Source of the DNA: Candidatus Bathyarchaeota archaeon
GTDB lineage: Archaea > Thermoproteota > Bathyarchaeia > Bathyarchaeales > Bathycorpusculaceae
Length of the DNA: 64,000 bases
NCBI GenBank assembly: GCA_029907545.1
Contig: JARYLR010000001.1
Coordinates: forward strand, 90,817-154,816
Direction of reading: 5' to 3'
The position numbers and the translations under genes are program-made. Shown here piece after piece: positions 25,730 through 33,739 of the stretch (position 1 is the stretch's first letter; each line of letters starts with the position of its first letter). The notes beneath the pieces were generated by a model. It made no database searches. It saw only the letters and a list, made by a program, of their open reading frames with translations, and had not been told where the DNA came from.

Positions 25730-26464
25730 ATGGTTGATCTTTTGTTAATTACGATTGGAGTCTTATTTGGAATGGCTGCCATCATCACAGCGGGAATTTT
25801 GAGGAAACTCAAACAAGCTGGAGAGGAATATCGGAAAGCAAAGAGCGCTTTCAGTGACATTATTCTAAGTTTTGATAAGCAGCTTGAACGTGAATCCAAG
25901 CGACTAGAACTTGTTGCATATAAGCTGGAGGCTTCATCTTCAAGAAACAGCATGATTTCTGCAAAGATCTCACAAATTGAAAACGATCTCACAAATCTTA
26001 AGTCCAAAATTGACGAGTTCCTTGCCAATAAGGAGCAATCTGTGATGTCACTACGCGATCTCGACAAGCAAGTGCGTGATATTATTGCGTCACAAGAATC
26101 TTTGAGTACAAAAGTCGCTGATATTGAGTCAAAGGCATCACAACTTGCGCAGATCCCAGAGCCCAAAATTGACGCTGTGATACCCATTAGACGCGATAGA
26201 GCGTTATCGCCCTTGACTGGCACTGAGCTCGCCGCGTTAGAATACCTTGCATCTGAAGGCCCGAAAACGGCACCGGAAATCAGATGGAAAATAAGGCTTA
26301 GCAGAGAGCATACGGCGAGACTTATGAAGAAACTTTACGAAGCAGGCTATTTAGAAAGGGACCAAAGCAAAATACCCTTCAAATATAGCGCTAAAAAGGA
26401 ACTAGAGAAGGTATTAAAGAAAACTGGCGACAACGCGCCCGTTACGTCAAATGGACAAAGCTGA
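25730..26464 (+). CDS. Membrane-anchored coiled-coil winged-helix protein
   Basis: The product of about 244 residues has three parts: a single N-terminal transmembrane helix (VDLLLITIGVLFGMAAIITAGI, residues 2-23), a long coiled coil (about 25-150, with heptads such as LERESKRLELVAYKLE and ISQIENDLTNLKSKIDEFL) and a C-terminal winged helix (TGTELAALEYLASEGPKTAPEIR through LMKKLYEAGYLERD). The DNA-binding domain would face the cytoplasm. A GGAGGG site precedes TTG 25727/ATG 25730. It is bracketed by repeated TGTGA-type sites and sits about 1.2 kb from the predicted origin. A sensor-regulator or a DNA-membrane tether are both possible. Confidence 0.75.
   Translation: MVDLLLITIGVLFGMAAIITAGILRKLKQAGEEYRKAKSAFSDIILSFDKQLERESKRLELVAYKLEASSSRNSMISAKISQIENDLTNLKSKIDEFLANKEQSVMSLRDLDKQVRDIIASQESLSTKVADIESKASQLAQIPEPKIDAVIPIRRDRALSPLTGTELAALEYLASEGPKTAPEIRWKIRLSREHTARLMKKLYEAGYLERDQSKIPFKYSAKKELEKVLKKTGDNAPVTSNGQS
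26041..26051 (+). repeat. TGTGATGTCAC copy inside the winged-helix gene
   Basis: This 11-bp string is identical to the last 11 bases of site 1 and contains the dyad GTGA-TG-TCAC. Related fragments occur at about 26088 (GCGTCACAAG) and 26134 (GCATCACAAC). They could be chance products of codons for V-M-S and A-S-Q, so this copy is less certain than those in the gap. Confidence 0.3.
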
Positions 26465-26525
26465 AACGAAATTGTCTGTTTTGCAGAATGTCTTTGCAGT
26501 TTTAAGGCAATGCCATACAAAAAAA

Positions 26526-26957
26526 CTATGGTGTTTGCCGGTTTGAGCTAATTTGGGGAATGCTGGAAACGAGTTTGTATCTTAGATTGTTTCCTGCGCC
26601 GTTTTTCAGCAGTACGCCTTGTGCAGTCATTCTGGACAGGTATGTAGAGACCGTGCTTAGTGAGACAGGTTCCTTGATTTCTTGCTCGTAAAGGGTCTGC
26701 ACTTCATGAGAAGAAAACCAAACCAAAGGAAAATTCTTCTTTAGTAAAAGTTTCATTTTCTCGTATTTGCTTTGTATGCCTTCGATCAAGTTTCGGTTAG
26801 ATTCGAGGTGCCCGTCTGAAATATCTGAAACCCCGCCCAGCAGTTCAACCATGTCCAGAAGCCGCTGTGCTTTCTCGCGGTTTATTCTTCCTTCTAGGGC
26901 TATAGTATACTTGTTGCCCTCATCGTCAGATACCTCGACGCGAATCTTTGCAGGCAT
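26526..26957 (-). CDS. Winged-helix-like DNA-binding protein beside the origin
   Basis: The product of about 143 residues starts with a beta-rich segment (AKIRVEVSDDEGNKYTIALEGRI), then helices (REKAQRLLDMVELLGG) and a C-terminal winged-helix-like region (WFSSHEVQTLYEQEIKEPVSLSTVSTYLSRMTAQGVLLKNGAGNNLRYKLV). I choose ATG 26957, since the residues before MPAKIRVEV look non-coding. It borders the predicted replication origin and points away from it. I do not recognise the family; it may be a local regulator. Confidence 0.65.
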   Translation of the reverse strand: MPAKIRVEVSDDEGNKYTIALEGRINREKAQRLLDMVELLGGVSDISDGHLESNRNLIEGIQSKYEKMKLLLKKNFPLVWFSSHEVQTLYEQEIKEPVSLSTVSTYLSRMTAQGVLLKNGAGNNLRYKLVSSIPQISSNRQTP

Positions 26958-27155
26958 AGAAAATCTTGCGCCCCGTACTAGCGTGTTCACAAGTTTGCGT
27001 GTGTAGGTTATAGATATTGTGGTGAAGGAGTTTTAGTGAAAAAGGATATTTATGGGTCAAAAAGAAGAAAAAAGGAAAATTTGCAGTCTTGCTGCGCTAA
27101 CAACCTTCACACAGATTGTTTTTCCAGTTTCGCAGATAGTTGAGCTTTGAAGCCG

Positions 27156-27184
27156 TTTCTCCAGTGGAAAGCAAGGGGTGGTAG
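27156..27184 (+). repeat. ORB-like Orc1/Cdc6 binding element A
   Basis: It has the core CCAGTGGAAAGCAAGGGGTG: a short dyad followed by a G run, the two halves of an archaeal origin recognition box. It shares this core with element B 425 bp away, with only one or two differences, in the same orientation. Confidence 0.8.
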
Positions 27185-27404
27185 TTTCACAAGAAGGAAA
27201 GCAAAAACATGTCAAAAAAGTTGAAAACAAAAAGAAACACAGACATCTTTGAGTATATTTCACATGGATTTCACATCTGTGAAGGAAGCTTACTTTCTAC
27301 AGAGGAGTTTCATCTCTTTTTTCTGGCAAGGGATAAAACAATAGGCCCGCCATTTTGTTTTCTCCTCTAGAAAGGAAAAGGCAATATAAGCCTTTGGCGT
27401 TTTC

Positions 27405-27430
27405 CTTCACCCCTAGATTTCTAGTGGAGC
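27405..27430 (-). repeat. ORB-like element C, inverted
   Basis: On the minus strand it reads CTCCACTAGAAATCTAGGGG and then TG. It has the CTCCAnnnGAAA part and the GGGGTG part of the box, with a slightly different spacer. Its orientation is opposite to elements A and B, as in origins with ORBs facing across an AT-rich centre. Confidence 0.7.
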
Positions 27431-27580
27431 TATTCACTGATAGTTTTTGCTCTCTGTACTTTGTTCAAGTTTACTTCATTTTTCTGTGGTAGTGATTTTA
27501 TATATAGTTGATTTATCTTACCATCTGGAGAATATTTCTTTTAAGAAATGGAAAATAAGATTTCTAAAGAACTTTAAATA

Positions 27581-27609
27581 TTTCCAGTGGAAAGCACGGG
27601 GCGTGTAGG
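27581..27609 (+). repeat. ORB-like element B
   Basis: TTTCCAGTGGAAAGCACGGG followed by GCGTGTAGG. The CCAGTGGAAAGCA core is identical to element A and the G run follows at the same distance. It is the full element closest to orc1/cdc6, at the edge of the AT-rich segment. Confidence 0.8.
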
Positions 27610-27686
27610 TTCTATACGATAAGGTAAGCCAGAAAGAAGTGTAGCTTTGTTGTGTTTTCTTTATTTTTCTATACTAGAGGGCTTAT

Positions 27687-27703
27687 CTCTCCACTAGAAA
27701 CAG
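27687..27703 (+). repeat. Mini-ORB-like half element
   Basis: TCTCTCCACTAGAAACAG has the CTCCActaGAAA half without the G run. A related CTCCTCTAGAAAG lies at about 27362. It is 33 nt before the chosen orc1/cdc6 start, so Orc1 bound here could also autoregulate. Confidence 0.5.
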
Positions 27704-27735
27704 TAGTTCATCCTTTGAAAGAGGAGAGTGCTGAA

Positions 27736-28989
27736 GTGAACGACAAAGATGTGCTAGATGCCGTGTTCGACCACTTCGCAGGGTGTGCACTGGTTTTCAG
27801 GGATAGAGAAGTTTTACGGCATGATTATGTGCCCGGGAAGTTGCCTCATCGCGAGGAACAGATACGCCGGCTTGGCGAAACAGTGGCACCTATACTAAGA
27901 GGCGAACGGTGTTCAAACATATTTATTTATGGAAAGACTGGCACTGGTAAGACTGCGGTAACGCGGCATGTGCTTTCTCGACTTGAGGTAAAGGCAAAGG
28001 AGCTTGGCGCGCCCGTTAGGCTTTGTTACGTGAACTGCCGTATGGTGGCGTCTGAATATCGGGTGCTGGCATCGATGTGCCAAAGTGTAGGGCTGTCTGT
28101 TCCTTTTACTGGCTTGTCAGCGGGAGAGGTCTTTGACCGCTTCCGGGCAGAGCTTGACACGTCTAGAGTAGTTTTTGTTGTTGTTTTAGATGAGACCGAT
28201 GCGCTAATCAAAGCTCGCGGTGATGATTTGCTTTACGAGTTGACACGGATAAATGAGACAATGAAACGAAGCAAGGTGACTGTGATCGGGATTTCTAATG
28301 ACCTACGGCTGAAAGAGTTTCTTGATCCTCGTGTTCTTAGCTCACTTAGCGAGGAGGAGATGGTTTTTAGACCTTATAACGCGGATGAGCTGAAAAACAT
28401 CTTGCTTGACCGGGCAAGGCTGGCTTTTAATGATAGCGTGTTGTCGGATGCAGCTCTTAGCTTGTGTGCTGCTTTAGCTGCTGCGGAGCATGGCGATGCA
28501 AGGCGCGCCTTGGATTTGCTGCGGGTAGCTGGCGAAGTGGCTGAGCGGCGAGGCGCTGTTACAGTGACCGAGGAACATGTTCGGGAGGCGGAAAAGCATA
28601 TTGAACATAACCGTGTTGTTGAGGCTTTACGTAATCTTACGCTTCACTCAAAACTTGTAACTCTTAGTGTTTATCATTTGAACGGGAAGGCTCCACAAGG
28701 AGCTATAACAGGGGAAATATACGAGGTCTACAACGAGCTAAGCGGAGAATTAGGCGTTACTCCCTTGACACAGCGGCGTCTGGGCATGCTTATAAACGAG
28801 CTTGACGCCATGGGAATTTTGAACGCCAAAATCGTCAGCATGGGGCGTTATGGTAGAACAAAGAAGATTCGATTGGAAGTTGCCCGTGCCCAGATACGCG
28901 ATGTTTTTTCAGATGACAGCCGCCTAGGGCTTCTCATTGATTACGCGCCTAAGTGCTTGACCAAGCAAACACAACAAAAGAGCTTGTAA
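27736..28989 (+). CDS. orc1/cdc6: Orc1/Cdc6 replication initiator
   Basis: This AAA+ ATPase binds origin recognition boxes and loads MCM. The 417-residue product has Walker A GKTGTGKT, Walker B VVFVVVLDETDAL, a sensor 1 region (VTVIGISNDLRLKEFL), an arginine-containing sensor 2 region (HGDARRALDLLRVAGEVAERRG) and a C-terminal winged helix (about 300-417, ITGEIYEVYNELSGELGVTPLTQRRLG). I choose GTG 27736, with a GAGGAG site 9 nt before it; an in-frame upstream start (27652) would put ORB-like sequence inside the gene. Only one copy is seen in the window. Confidence 0.97.
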   Translation: MNDKDVLDAVFDHFAGCALVFRDREVLRHDYVPGKLPHREEQIRRLGETVAPILRGERCSNIFIYGKTGTGKTAVTRHVLSRLEVKAKELGAPVRLCYVNCRMVASEYRVLASMCQSVGLSVPFTGLSAGEVFDRFRAELDTSRVVFVVVLDETDALIKARGDDLLYELTRINETMKRSKVTVIGISNDLRLKEFLDPRVLSSLSEEEMVFRPYNADELKNILLDRARLAFNDSVLSDAALSLCAALAAAEHGDARRALDLLRVAGEVAERRGAVTVTEEHVREAEKHIEHNRVVEALRNLTLHSKLVTLSVYHLNGKAPQGAITGEIYEVYNELSGELGVTPLTQRRLGMLINELDAMGILNAKIVSMGRYGRTKKIRLEVARAQIRDVFSDDSRLGLLIDYAPKCLTKQTQQKSL

Positions 28990-29000
28990 ACAAGCAAGTT

Positions 29001-30578
29001 TTAGCTGAATACTAGTTGCGTAGTTTCCAGTGTTTGCAAGTTGACAATAGGAACTTTGTTCGGCGTTGGTGTGAATCCGTTGCGCGCCATATAGCTGGTT
29101 TGTCCCTGCCAGCAGCCGGAATTTACAATTAAGACTCCGCGGTAAGTGCCATACTCAAGAGCATGTATATGTCCACCATGAAAGATATCGGGCACGCGCT
29201 CTATGACTAGAAAGTCGCCGGTCTCAGGTGACAGTGGAGTTTTTCCTCCGTATATCGGCGCAAGGTGGCGGCTCTGAAGTAGCAAGCGCATTGCTTTTTC
29301 AGGGTTGTTGTGAGACATGCCTGGAACGGTGGAAATCACGTCGTCTAGGCTTCTCCCGTGGAACATGAGAACCTCCACACCGTGGATGCTGAGGTAACAG
29401 GGGCTTCCAAGTGAGCGCACGTTTCGGGTTTCTTGCAGAGTTTCCAGAAACTCGTTTGCTATTGCCGGCTGTGGCAGGGCCTTTCTTGGAGAATCATGGT
29501 TGCCTGGGATTATGATTATTTCTATGTAGTCTGGGATTTGTTCTATGTACCTTGCTGCCAGCCGGTATTGCTTGTAGATGTCTTTGATTACGAGCTCTTT
29601 TACTTGGTTTGGGTAGACTCCTACGCCGTCAACGATGTCGCCTGCTATCAGAACGTATTTTACGTGGCTGGCGATTTCACGCCAGTTTTCGTTGCCGTAT
29701 TTACCGTTAAGCCAGAGGAGGAACCTGCTGAGGGCTTCTTTCTGAAATTTTGTGCTGCCTACATGTAGGTCTGACGTGAGTACTGCGTATACTGGCTCGT
29801 CTGCCTTGTGCGGCGTTTTTTGTGCGACGTCTGGAAGGATGATGTCGTCAGCGATTAAGAGTGCGCCTCTTGTTTTTGTGACACTTACGCATATAACTTG
29901 ATCAAGAAGCAAGGCGCGAGCCTTTTTCTTGATTTCTTCCGGTGTACTTTGGGGGACAAGAATAGTGACGTTTGATTTTAGGTCTTCAAGAGTTATTATT
30001 GTACGTTGCTGTGATTCACGTTTATCCGTGACCATTCCTATTATTTTCAGCTTTACACCTGGAGACGCTTTAAACGCGTCTATTATTGACGCTGCCCCTT
30101 TCACGTCTATTCTTTGTCTGAGAAGTTTTTCGAGACGTTTGAATCTGTCTCTGAAGTATTCTACGTAATCTTCAACGGCGCCGTCTGAGCCAAGCTTGCT
30201 GCATGGGTCGTCTATGATCTTTGTCTGCGCGGCAACTTCCTTTGCGTAGGGGTGGTAAGCACTTTTGCTCTCTGTTATGTGAGGCTTTGAGAGTGTCGTT
30301 GCCTCTTGCGCTGGCGGGGGGCTTAGCTCTTTGGACAGTGCGGGCTCCTTTAGCAGGTCTATCAGTAGCTCTTTGCGGATGAAGAATGGTTTTTCTTTAA
30401 GATCGTTAAGGGCGGCTAATGCCTTGTTTATTGTTTCCGACGGGTCTTCGGTAGAGGCGAGTTCACTTAGAAATTCGAATGCTTCTCGATCAAGTTGGTA
30501 TCCTGCTGCAATAGCTTGCGCCACGGCTTGTTGAAGCTTTTCTGCCTTGTTTATAGTTGCAGAGTTTTCCAGTTGCAT
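29001..30578 (-). CDS. polB: DNA polymerase D small subunit (DP1)
   Basis: The 525-residue product is the 3'-5' proofreading subunit of PolD. After an N-terminal helical region and OB fold, it has a calcineurin-like phosphoesterase domain with the metal motifs DLHVGSTKF, AGDIVDGVG, PGNHDSPRKA, MFHGRSLDD and GGHIHALEYG, all intact, so exonuclease activity is expected. It faces orc1/cdc6 tail to tail, 11 nt apart. Its start overlaps the end of the DUF429 gene by 28 nt, suggesting coupled translation. Confidence 0.97.
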   Translation of the reverse strand: MQLENSATINKAEKLQQAVAQAIAAGYQLDREAFEFLSELASTEDPSETINKALAALNDLKEKPFFIRKELLIDLLKEPALSKELSPPPAQEATTLSKPHITESKSAYHPYAKEVAAQTKIIDDPCSKLGSDGAVEDYVEYFRDRFKRLEKLLRQRIDVKGAASIIDAFKASPGVKLKIIGMVTDKRESQQRTIITLEDLKSNVTILVPQSTPEEIKKKARALLLDQVICVSVTKTRGALLIADDIILPDVAQKTPHKADEPVYAVLTSDLHVGSTKFQKEALSRFLLWLNGKYGNENWREIASHVKYVLIAGDIVDGVGVYPNQVKELVIKDIYKQYRLAARYIEQIPDYIEIIIIPGNHDSPRKALPQPAIANEFLETLQETRNVRSLGSPCYLSIHGVEVLMFHGRSLDDVISTVPGMSHNNPEKAMRLLLQSRHLAPIYGGKTPLSPETGDFLVIERVPDIFHGGHIHALEYGTYRGVLIVNSGCWQGQTSYMARNGFTPTPNKVPIVNLQTLETTQLVFS

Positions 30579-31234
30579 TCTTTCGGAATCACCACATACC
30601 CTTCTTGTTCATTCCCTACGGCTTCTGTTTTGTTTTGTGTATGGAGGTGCGCTGTTAGAGCGGCTGTGATTGCGTCAATTTCGTGACAACTGAAAGGGCT
30701 CTTTGCACGGAGCCCCTTTAGTCGGAGGTTTTTGAAGGCAGCTTGAATTTGAGACCAGTCTTTCAGTGGCATGCCTAGCGCTTTGCGCGTTGAGGTTGGG
30801 TGCACTTCTATTGTTTTATAGCCTTTCTCAGCTATTAACTTGTTGAGTTTTTTGGCGCGCTTGGTCAGCATTTTCATCGAAGACAGAGCAGGCGGGAAAA
30901 CTCTGTAGCCTCGTCTTGTCCTCTCTTTCTCAGCCGCGCGCAGTATGCCTTCCTTTGGGAAACTTAGAGGGGCATCAATTGCTATGAGCGCTGGCTTGTT
31001 CTTGAAAACACAGTCAAGTATTTCTTCATCTGAATATATCACTAGGGACTTCACACGCGCGCTTTTCCATAGTGCAATACCTGTGGGGTTTTCTGCTCTG
31101 CCAGCTAAGTCTATACCTATTACAACTTTATCGGCGGGCTTAAGACATGGAAGTCTAGATTTATATATCTGGCGCGTGTTTGAATTTATCGTATTCCAGT
31201 TTCGAATCCTAGAGATTTGCGTGGTGATGGTCAT
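30551..31234 (-). CDS. DUF429 protein (RNase H-like fold, predicted nuclease); start uncertain
   Basis: The core VVIGIDLAGRAENPTGIALW (about residue 40 of this reading) and IAIDAPLSFP, VFPPALSSMKMLTKRA, EVHPTSTRKALG and HEIDAITAALTA match DUF429, a family with an RNase H-like fold and conserved acidic residues. The function is not established. It is translationally coupled to polB downstream. The start is a problem: the ATG at 31234 overlaps the divergent PhoU-type start, and a TATA box (TATATAA, about 31165) lies inside that reading frame. No ATG, GTG or TTG is in frame after it. Confidence 0.75.
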   Translation of the reverse strand: MTITTQISRIRNWNTINSNTRQIYKSRLPCLKPADKVVIGIDLAGRAENPTGIALWKSARVKSLVIYSDEEILDCVFKNKPALIAIDAPLSFPKEGILRAAEKERTRRGYRVFPPALSSMKMLTKRAKKLNKLIAEKGYKTIEVHPTSTRKALGMPLKDWSQIQAAFKNLRLKGLRAKSPFSCHEIDAITAALTAHLHTQNKTEAVGNEQEGYVVIPKECNWKTLQL

Positions 31235-32216
31235 GAGTATCCTCCGTAAGGTGCAGCGTACTCCAAGTGGAACCTTCTTTGTTTGTCTTCCTAAAGCGTG
31301 GGCTGAAAAATACAATCTGGAACGGGGCGCGGTGCTGGCTTTGAATGAGACAAGCGATGGAAAACTTCTTTTGGATGCTAGGCATGAGGCTGAGTCTTCT
31401 CCTAAAGTGGCTGTTCTGAAGCCTGGGGCGCATCTTAGCCGCGAAATCATCGGCAAATACCTGCTTGGCTTTGACATTATTCAGGTGGAAGCTAAAGACC
31501 GTATTAGCTTTGAGGTTCGTGATACGGTTAAGAAGACCGTTAGCCGGTTAATAGGCTTGGAAATTGTTGAAGAAAACTATTCTCGCATAGTTATTCAATG
31601 TTTGCTTGAGGTTTCGGGGTTCCCTCCAGAGAAGAACCTTCGCAGGGGCTATGCCATTGTAACTGGAATGCATAGAGACGGAATCGGCGCGGTGATAAAT
31701 AATGACGTACACTTGGCGAAGAGCGTGGTTGCCCGCGACGACGAAGTCAATAGGCTATACTTCCTGCTGGTCCGGATTTTGCGCACGATAATTCAGAATC
31801 CAAGCTTAAGCGAAAAACTAAACGTGCGGCCAATTGATTGTCTAGACTACCGGCTAGCAGCAAGCTTGGTTGAGGCAATAGGCGATGAATGCGTGAACAT
31901 TGCTAACACGGTTATCGAGATAGGCAACTTGAAGCTGACCAAAGATTTGAAGAAGCTGCTTATGGAGTTCCACGCGATTTGTTTTCAAGCGCATGAAAAC
32001 GCCTTGAAAGCTTTCCTTTCCAACGACATAGAACTCGCTGAAAAAGTTCGAGATACAAGAGAAAAAATTGAAAAAACATTCACAGAAATAGGCAAAGCGG
32101 CCAAGGAGCAGTCGTTTGACTTTGTTCCTCAAATATTGGCGTTGGCTTCCTCGCTGAAACAGATTTACGAGCACAGCGTGGATGTTGCGGACCTAGTGAT
32201 GCCCAAGGAAGTTTAG
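31233..32216 (+). CDS. PhoU-family regulator with N-terminal AbrB/SpoVT-like domain
   Basis: The product of about 327 residues starts with a short swapped-hairpin DNA-binding-like domain (LRKVQRTPSGTFFVCLPKAWAEKYNLERG, residues 3-32). It then has two PhoU helical repeats with the acidic metal-binding type helices (YFLLVRILRTIIQNPSLSEK, DYRLAASLVEAIGDECVNIANTV, QAHENALKAFLSNDIELAEKV). Archaeal proteins with this layout are thought to link phosphate status to gene control. The start codon (ATG 31233, after GGTGATGG) overlaps the divergent DUF429 start, so both promoters share very little space. Confidence 0.85.
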   Translation: MSILRKVQRTPSGTFFVCLPKAWAEKYNLERGAVLALNETSDGKLLLDARHEAESSPKVAVLKPGAHLSREIIGKYLLGFDIIQVEAKDRISFEVRDTVKKTVSRLIGLEIVEENYSRIVIQCLLEVSGFPPEKNLRRGYAIVTGMHRDGIGAVINNDVHLAKSVVARDDEVNRLYFLLVRILRTIIQNPSLSEKLNVRPIDCLDYRLAASLVEAIGDECVNIANTVIEIGNLKLTKDLKKLLMEFHAICFQAHENALKAFLSNDIELAEKVRDTREKIEKTFTEIGKAAKEQSFDFVPQILALASSLKQIYEHSVDVADLVMPKEV

Positions 32217-32226
32217 GGCGCTCTTC

Positions 32227-33447
32227 TCAGAAAGGAAGGGTGTTTACTTTTTGCGGCTGCTTTGCAAAGGCTACTTGGCTGCTTGCTCTTAGCTCGTTGA
32301 CGTAGAGTATCTCGCCCTCTATTCTGCATTCGGATTCCACAGTTATTTCTTCGCCGTAAACGTTTCTTGCGTGGGCACCGTTTCGCAGCAGAATTCTTTT
32401 GCCATATACGTCTTCTACGTGGGCGTCTTTGCCAACGATGATTTCGTCTGCCCGGAGTGTTCCTTTCGCTTCTCCTCTTTTGCCTATTTCAATGAACCGT
32501 GCAGTAGCACCTTCATCTGTGGCTATCCGTCCGCCTACTTCGATGTGGTTTTGGGTTTGCACCTTTTTTGAGCGAAGAACTCCTCCGACTTCGATGTTTT
32601 CGGCTTCTATTTCGCCGGAAACCTCTGCTTTTCCTCCGACTTCTAGGTCTCCAGAAAGCTTCAAGGCGCCATTCACGCTTATTTTTCCTCCGACCTCAAG
32701 CTCTTCGCCGGCTGCTGAGCCTGAGATATCTATTTTCCCTCCTACATCGATCTCTCTGAACTCAAGATCTCCTTGAACTCTCAGCGTGCCCCCTACCTCT
32801 ATTCTATCCCCTTTGCTTTTGCCAGCGAGGCTGACAGCGCCTCCCACCTCTATATCCTCAAATTCTAAGGGAGCGCTTGACTCAAAACAGCCTCCGGCAT
32901 CGATCTCGCGGATTTTGCCTCCTCCCACGCGCGCTGTCCCTCCCACTGACAGCGAGCCAAGCTGGACGCGTGCCTCTGCTTCAAGGCTTCCGCCGACATC
33001 CACGTCCTCCGCATGTATTTCACCTTTAGCTCTGAAACTTCCGCCGACATCTATGGATTCAGCTTTTACATCACCGTCAACTCTAAGGCTTCCGCCGACG
33101 TCTATGCCCTCTGATTCCAGTTTTCCATGGACAACCAGTGCTTCATCGGCTTCAATGCTTGCCGCGGAAACGTTCCCGTCAACCTCTAGGTAGCCGTCAC
33201 TGACTTCAATGTTGTTTTTAACCTCCAAGTCACCGCGAATCTTTATGTTGCCCTCTGCTTCAAGTCCTGCTGCGGAAAGACTGCAGTCAAAGATATTGTT
33301 GCCTTCGCAGTAAATAGTCCCAGAAACCTTCACAGGCGAAGAAGACTCTTCACCTTTTACGGTTGCATGGCTACCTACCATTAGATCTCCTTCAACGAAG
33401 CTTAATGTTACGGTTGCTCCTTTCGGGATCGATGTTTCATTGCTCAT
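32227..33447 (-). CDS. Bactofilin/polymer-forming-like beta-solenoid protein
   Basis: The product of about 406 residues is built from about a dozen imperfect repeats of 17-20 residues, each carrying (I/L/V)-(D/E)-V-G-G followed by alternating hydrophobics (for example IDVGGSLRVDGDVKAES and IEVGGTLRVQGDLEFRE). This is the pattern of a right-handed beta helix like bactofilins. It has no signal peptide or membrane helix, so it should be cytoplasmic and may polymerise. A GGAGGT site precedes ATG 33447. Repeats are also visible in the DNA. Most bactofilins are bacterial and much shorter, which makes this one unusual. Function is inferred only. Confidence 0.75.
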   Translation of the reverse strand: MSNETSIPKGATVTLSFVEGDLMVGSHATVKGEESSSPVKVSGTIYCEGNNIFDCSLSAAGLEAEGNIKIRGDLEVKNNIEVSDGYLEVDGNVSAASIEADEALVVHGKLESEGIDVGGSLRVDGDVKAESIDVGGSFRAKGEIHAEDVDVGGSLEAEARVQLGSLSVGGTARVGGGKIREIDAGGCFESSAPLEFEDIEVGGAVSLAGKSKGDRIEVGGTLRVQGDLEFREIDVGGKIDISGSAAGEELEVGGKISVNGALKLSGDLEVGGKAEVSGEIEAENIEVGGVLRSKKVQTQNHIEVGGRIATDEGATARFIEIGKRGEAKGTLRADEIIVGKDAHVEDVYGKRILLRNGAHARNVYGEEITVESECRIEGEILYVNELRASSQVAFAKQPQKVNTLPF

Positions 33448-33514
33448 TTTTAAACCTCCATTCAACACTTTTCTGGTTCTTTAAAAGAGGGACTCACCAC
33501 TTGTGACTATCTCC

Positions 33515-33739
33515 TTAGCGGATTGACTGCACTTTGTTAGCAGCAAACATTATTGCGTTTGCCCTTTTCTGCCCAGTCCTAACTGCGTGGTCTCTGAAAG
33601 AGTCCAAACTCTCTGAAAACGCACCCGCGATCTCTACTCTTTGTTCCGCCCATCGAGCCATCGTCTCAACTGAATCATGTTTCTGAAGCTTAGGCACATC
33701 TATTCGCCGTCCCAGCTCAACCCGCGCTTTCCTCGTCAT
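33515..33739 (-). CDS. Small protein of unknown function
   Basis: The product of about 74 residues (starting MTRKARVELGRRIDVPKLQK) is basic at the N-terminus and helical after that. It starts at ATG 33739 with GAGGTGG 7 nt upstream. It lies upstream of the beta-solenoid gene on the same strand, 67 nt away, so the two may be one operon. I do not recognise the family. Confidence 0.5.
   Translation of the reverse strand: MTRKARVELGRRIDVPKLQKHDSVETMARWAEQRVEIAGAFSESLDSFRDHAVRTGQKRANAIMFAANKVQSIR

Larger units (their letters stand above)
26958..27735. other. Predicted replication origin (oriC) region
   Basis: This gap of about 780 nt lies directly upstream of orc1/cdc6 and holds no gene. It has at least three long ORB-like elements (27156, 27405, 27581) and several half-elements, in both orientations around an AT-rich segment. 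That segment (about 27480-27580) includes TTTTATATATAG and the hairpin ATTTCTT-TT-AAGAAAT (27534-27549), a good candidate unwinding element. Archaeal origins are typically placed next to orc1/cdc6 and carry inverted ORBs flanking an AT-rich stretch, which is what is seen here. Confidence 0.85.

Noticed and set aside
32399..33193. Repeated units in the DNA suggesting a CRISPR array or satellite
   Set aside because: The period follows the protein repeats of the beta-solenoid gene, the copies are degenerate and there are no spacers.
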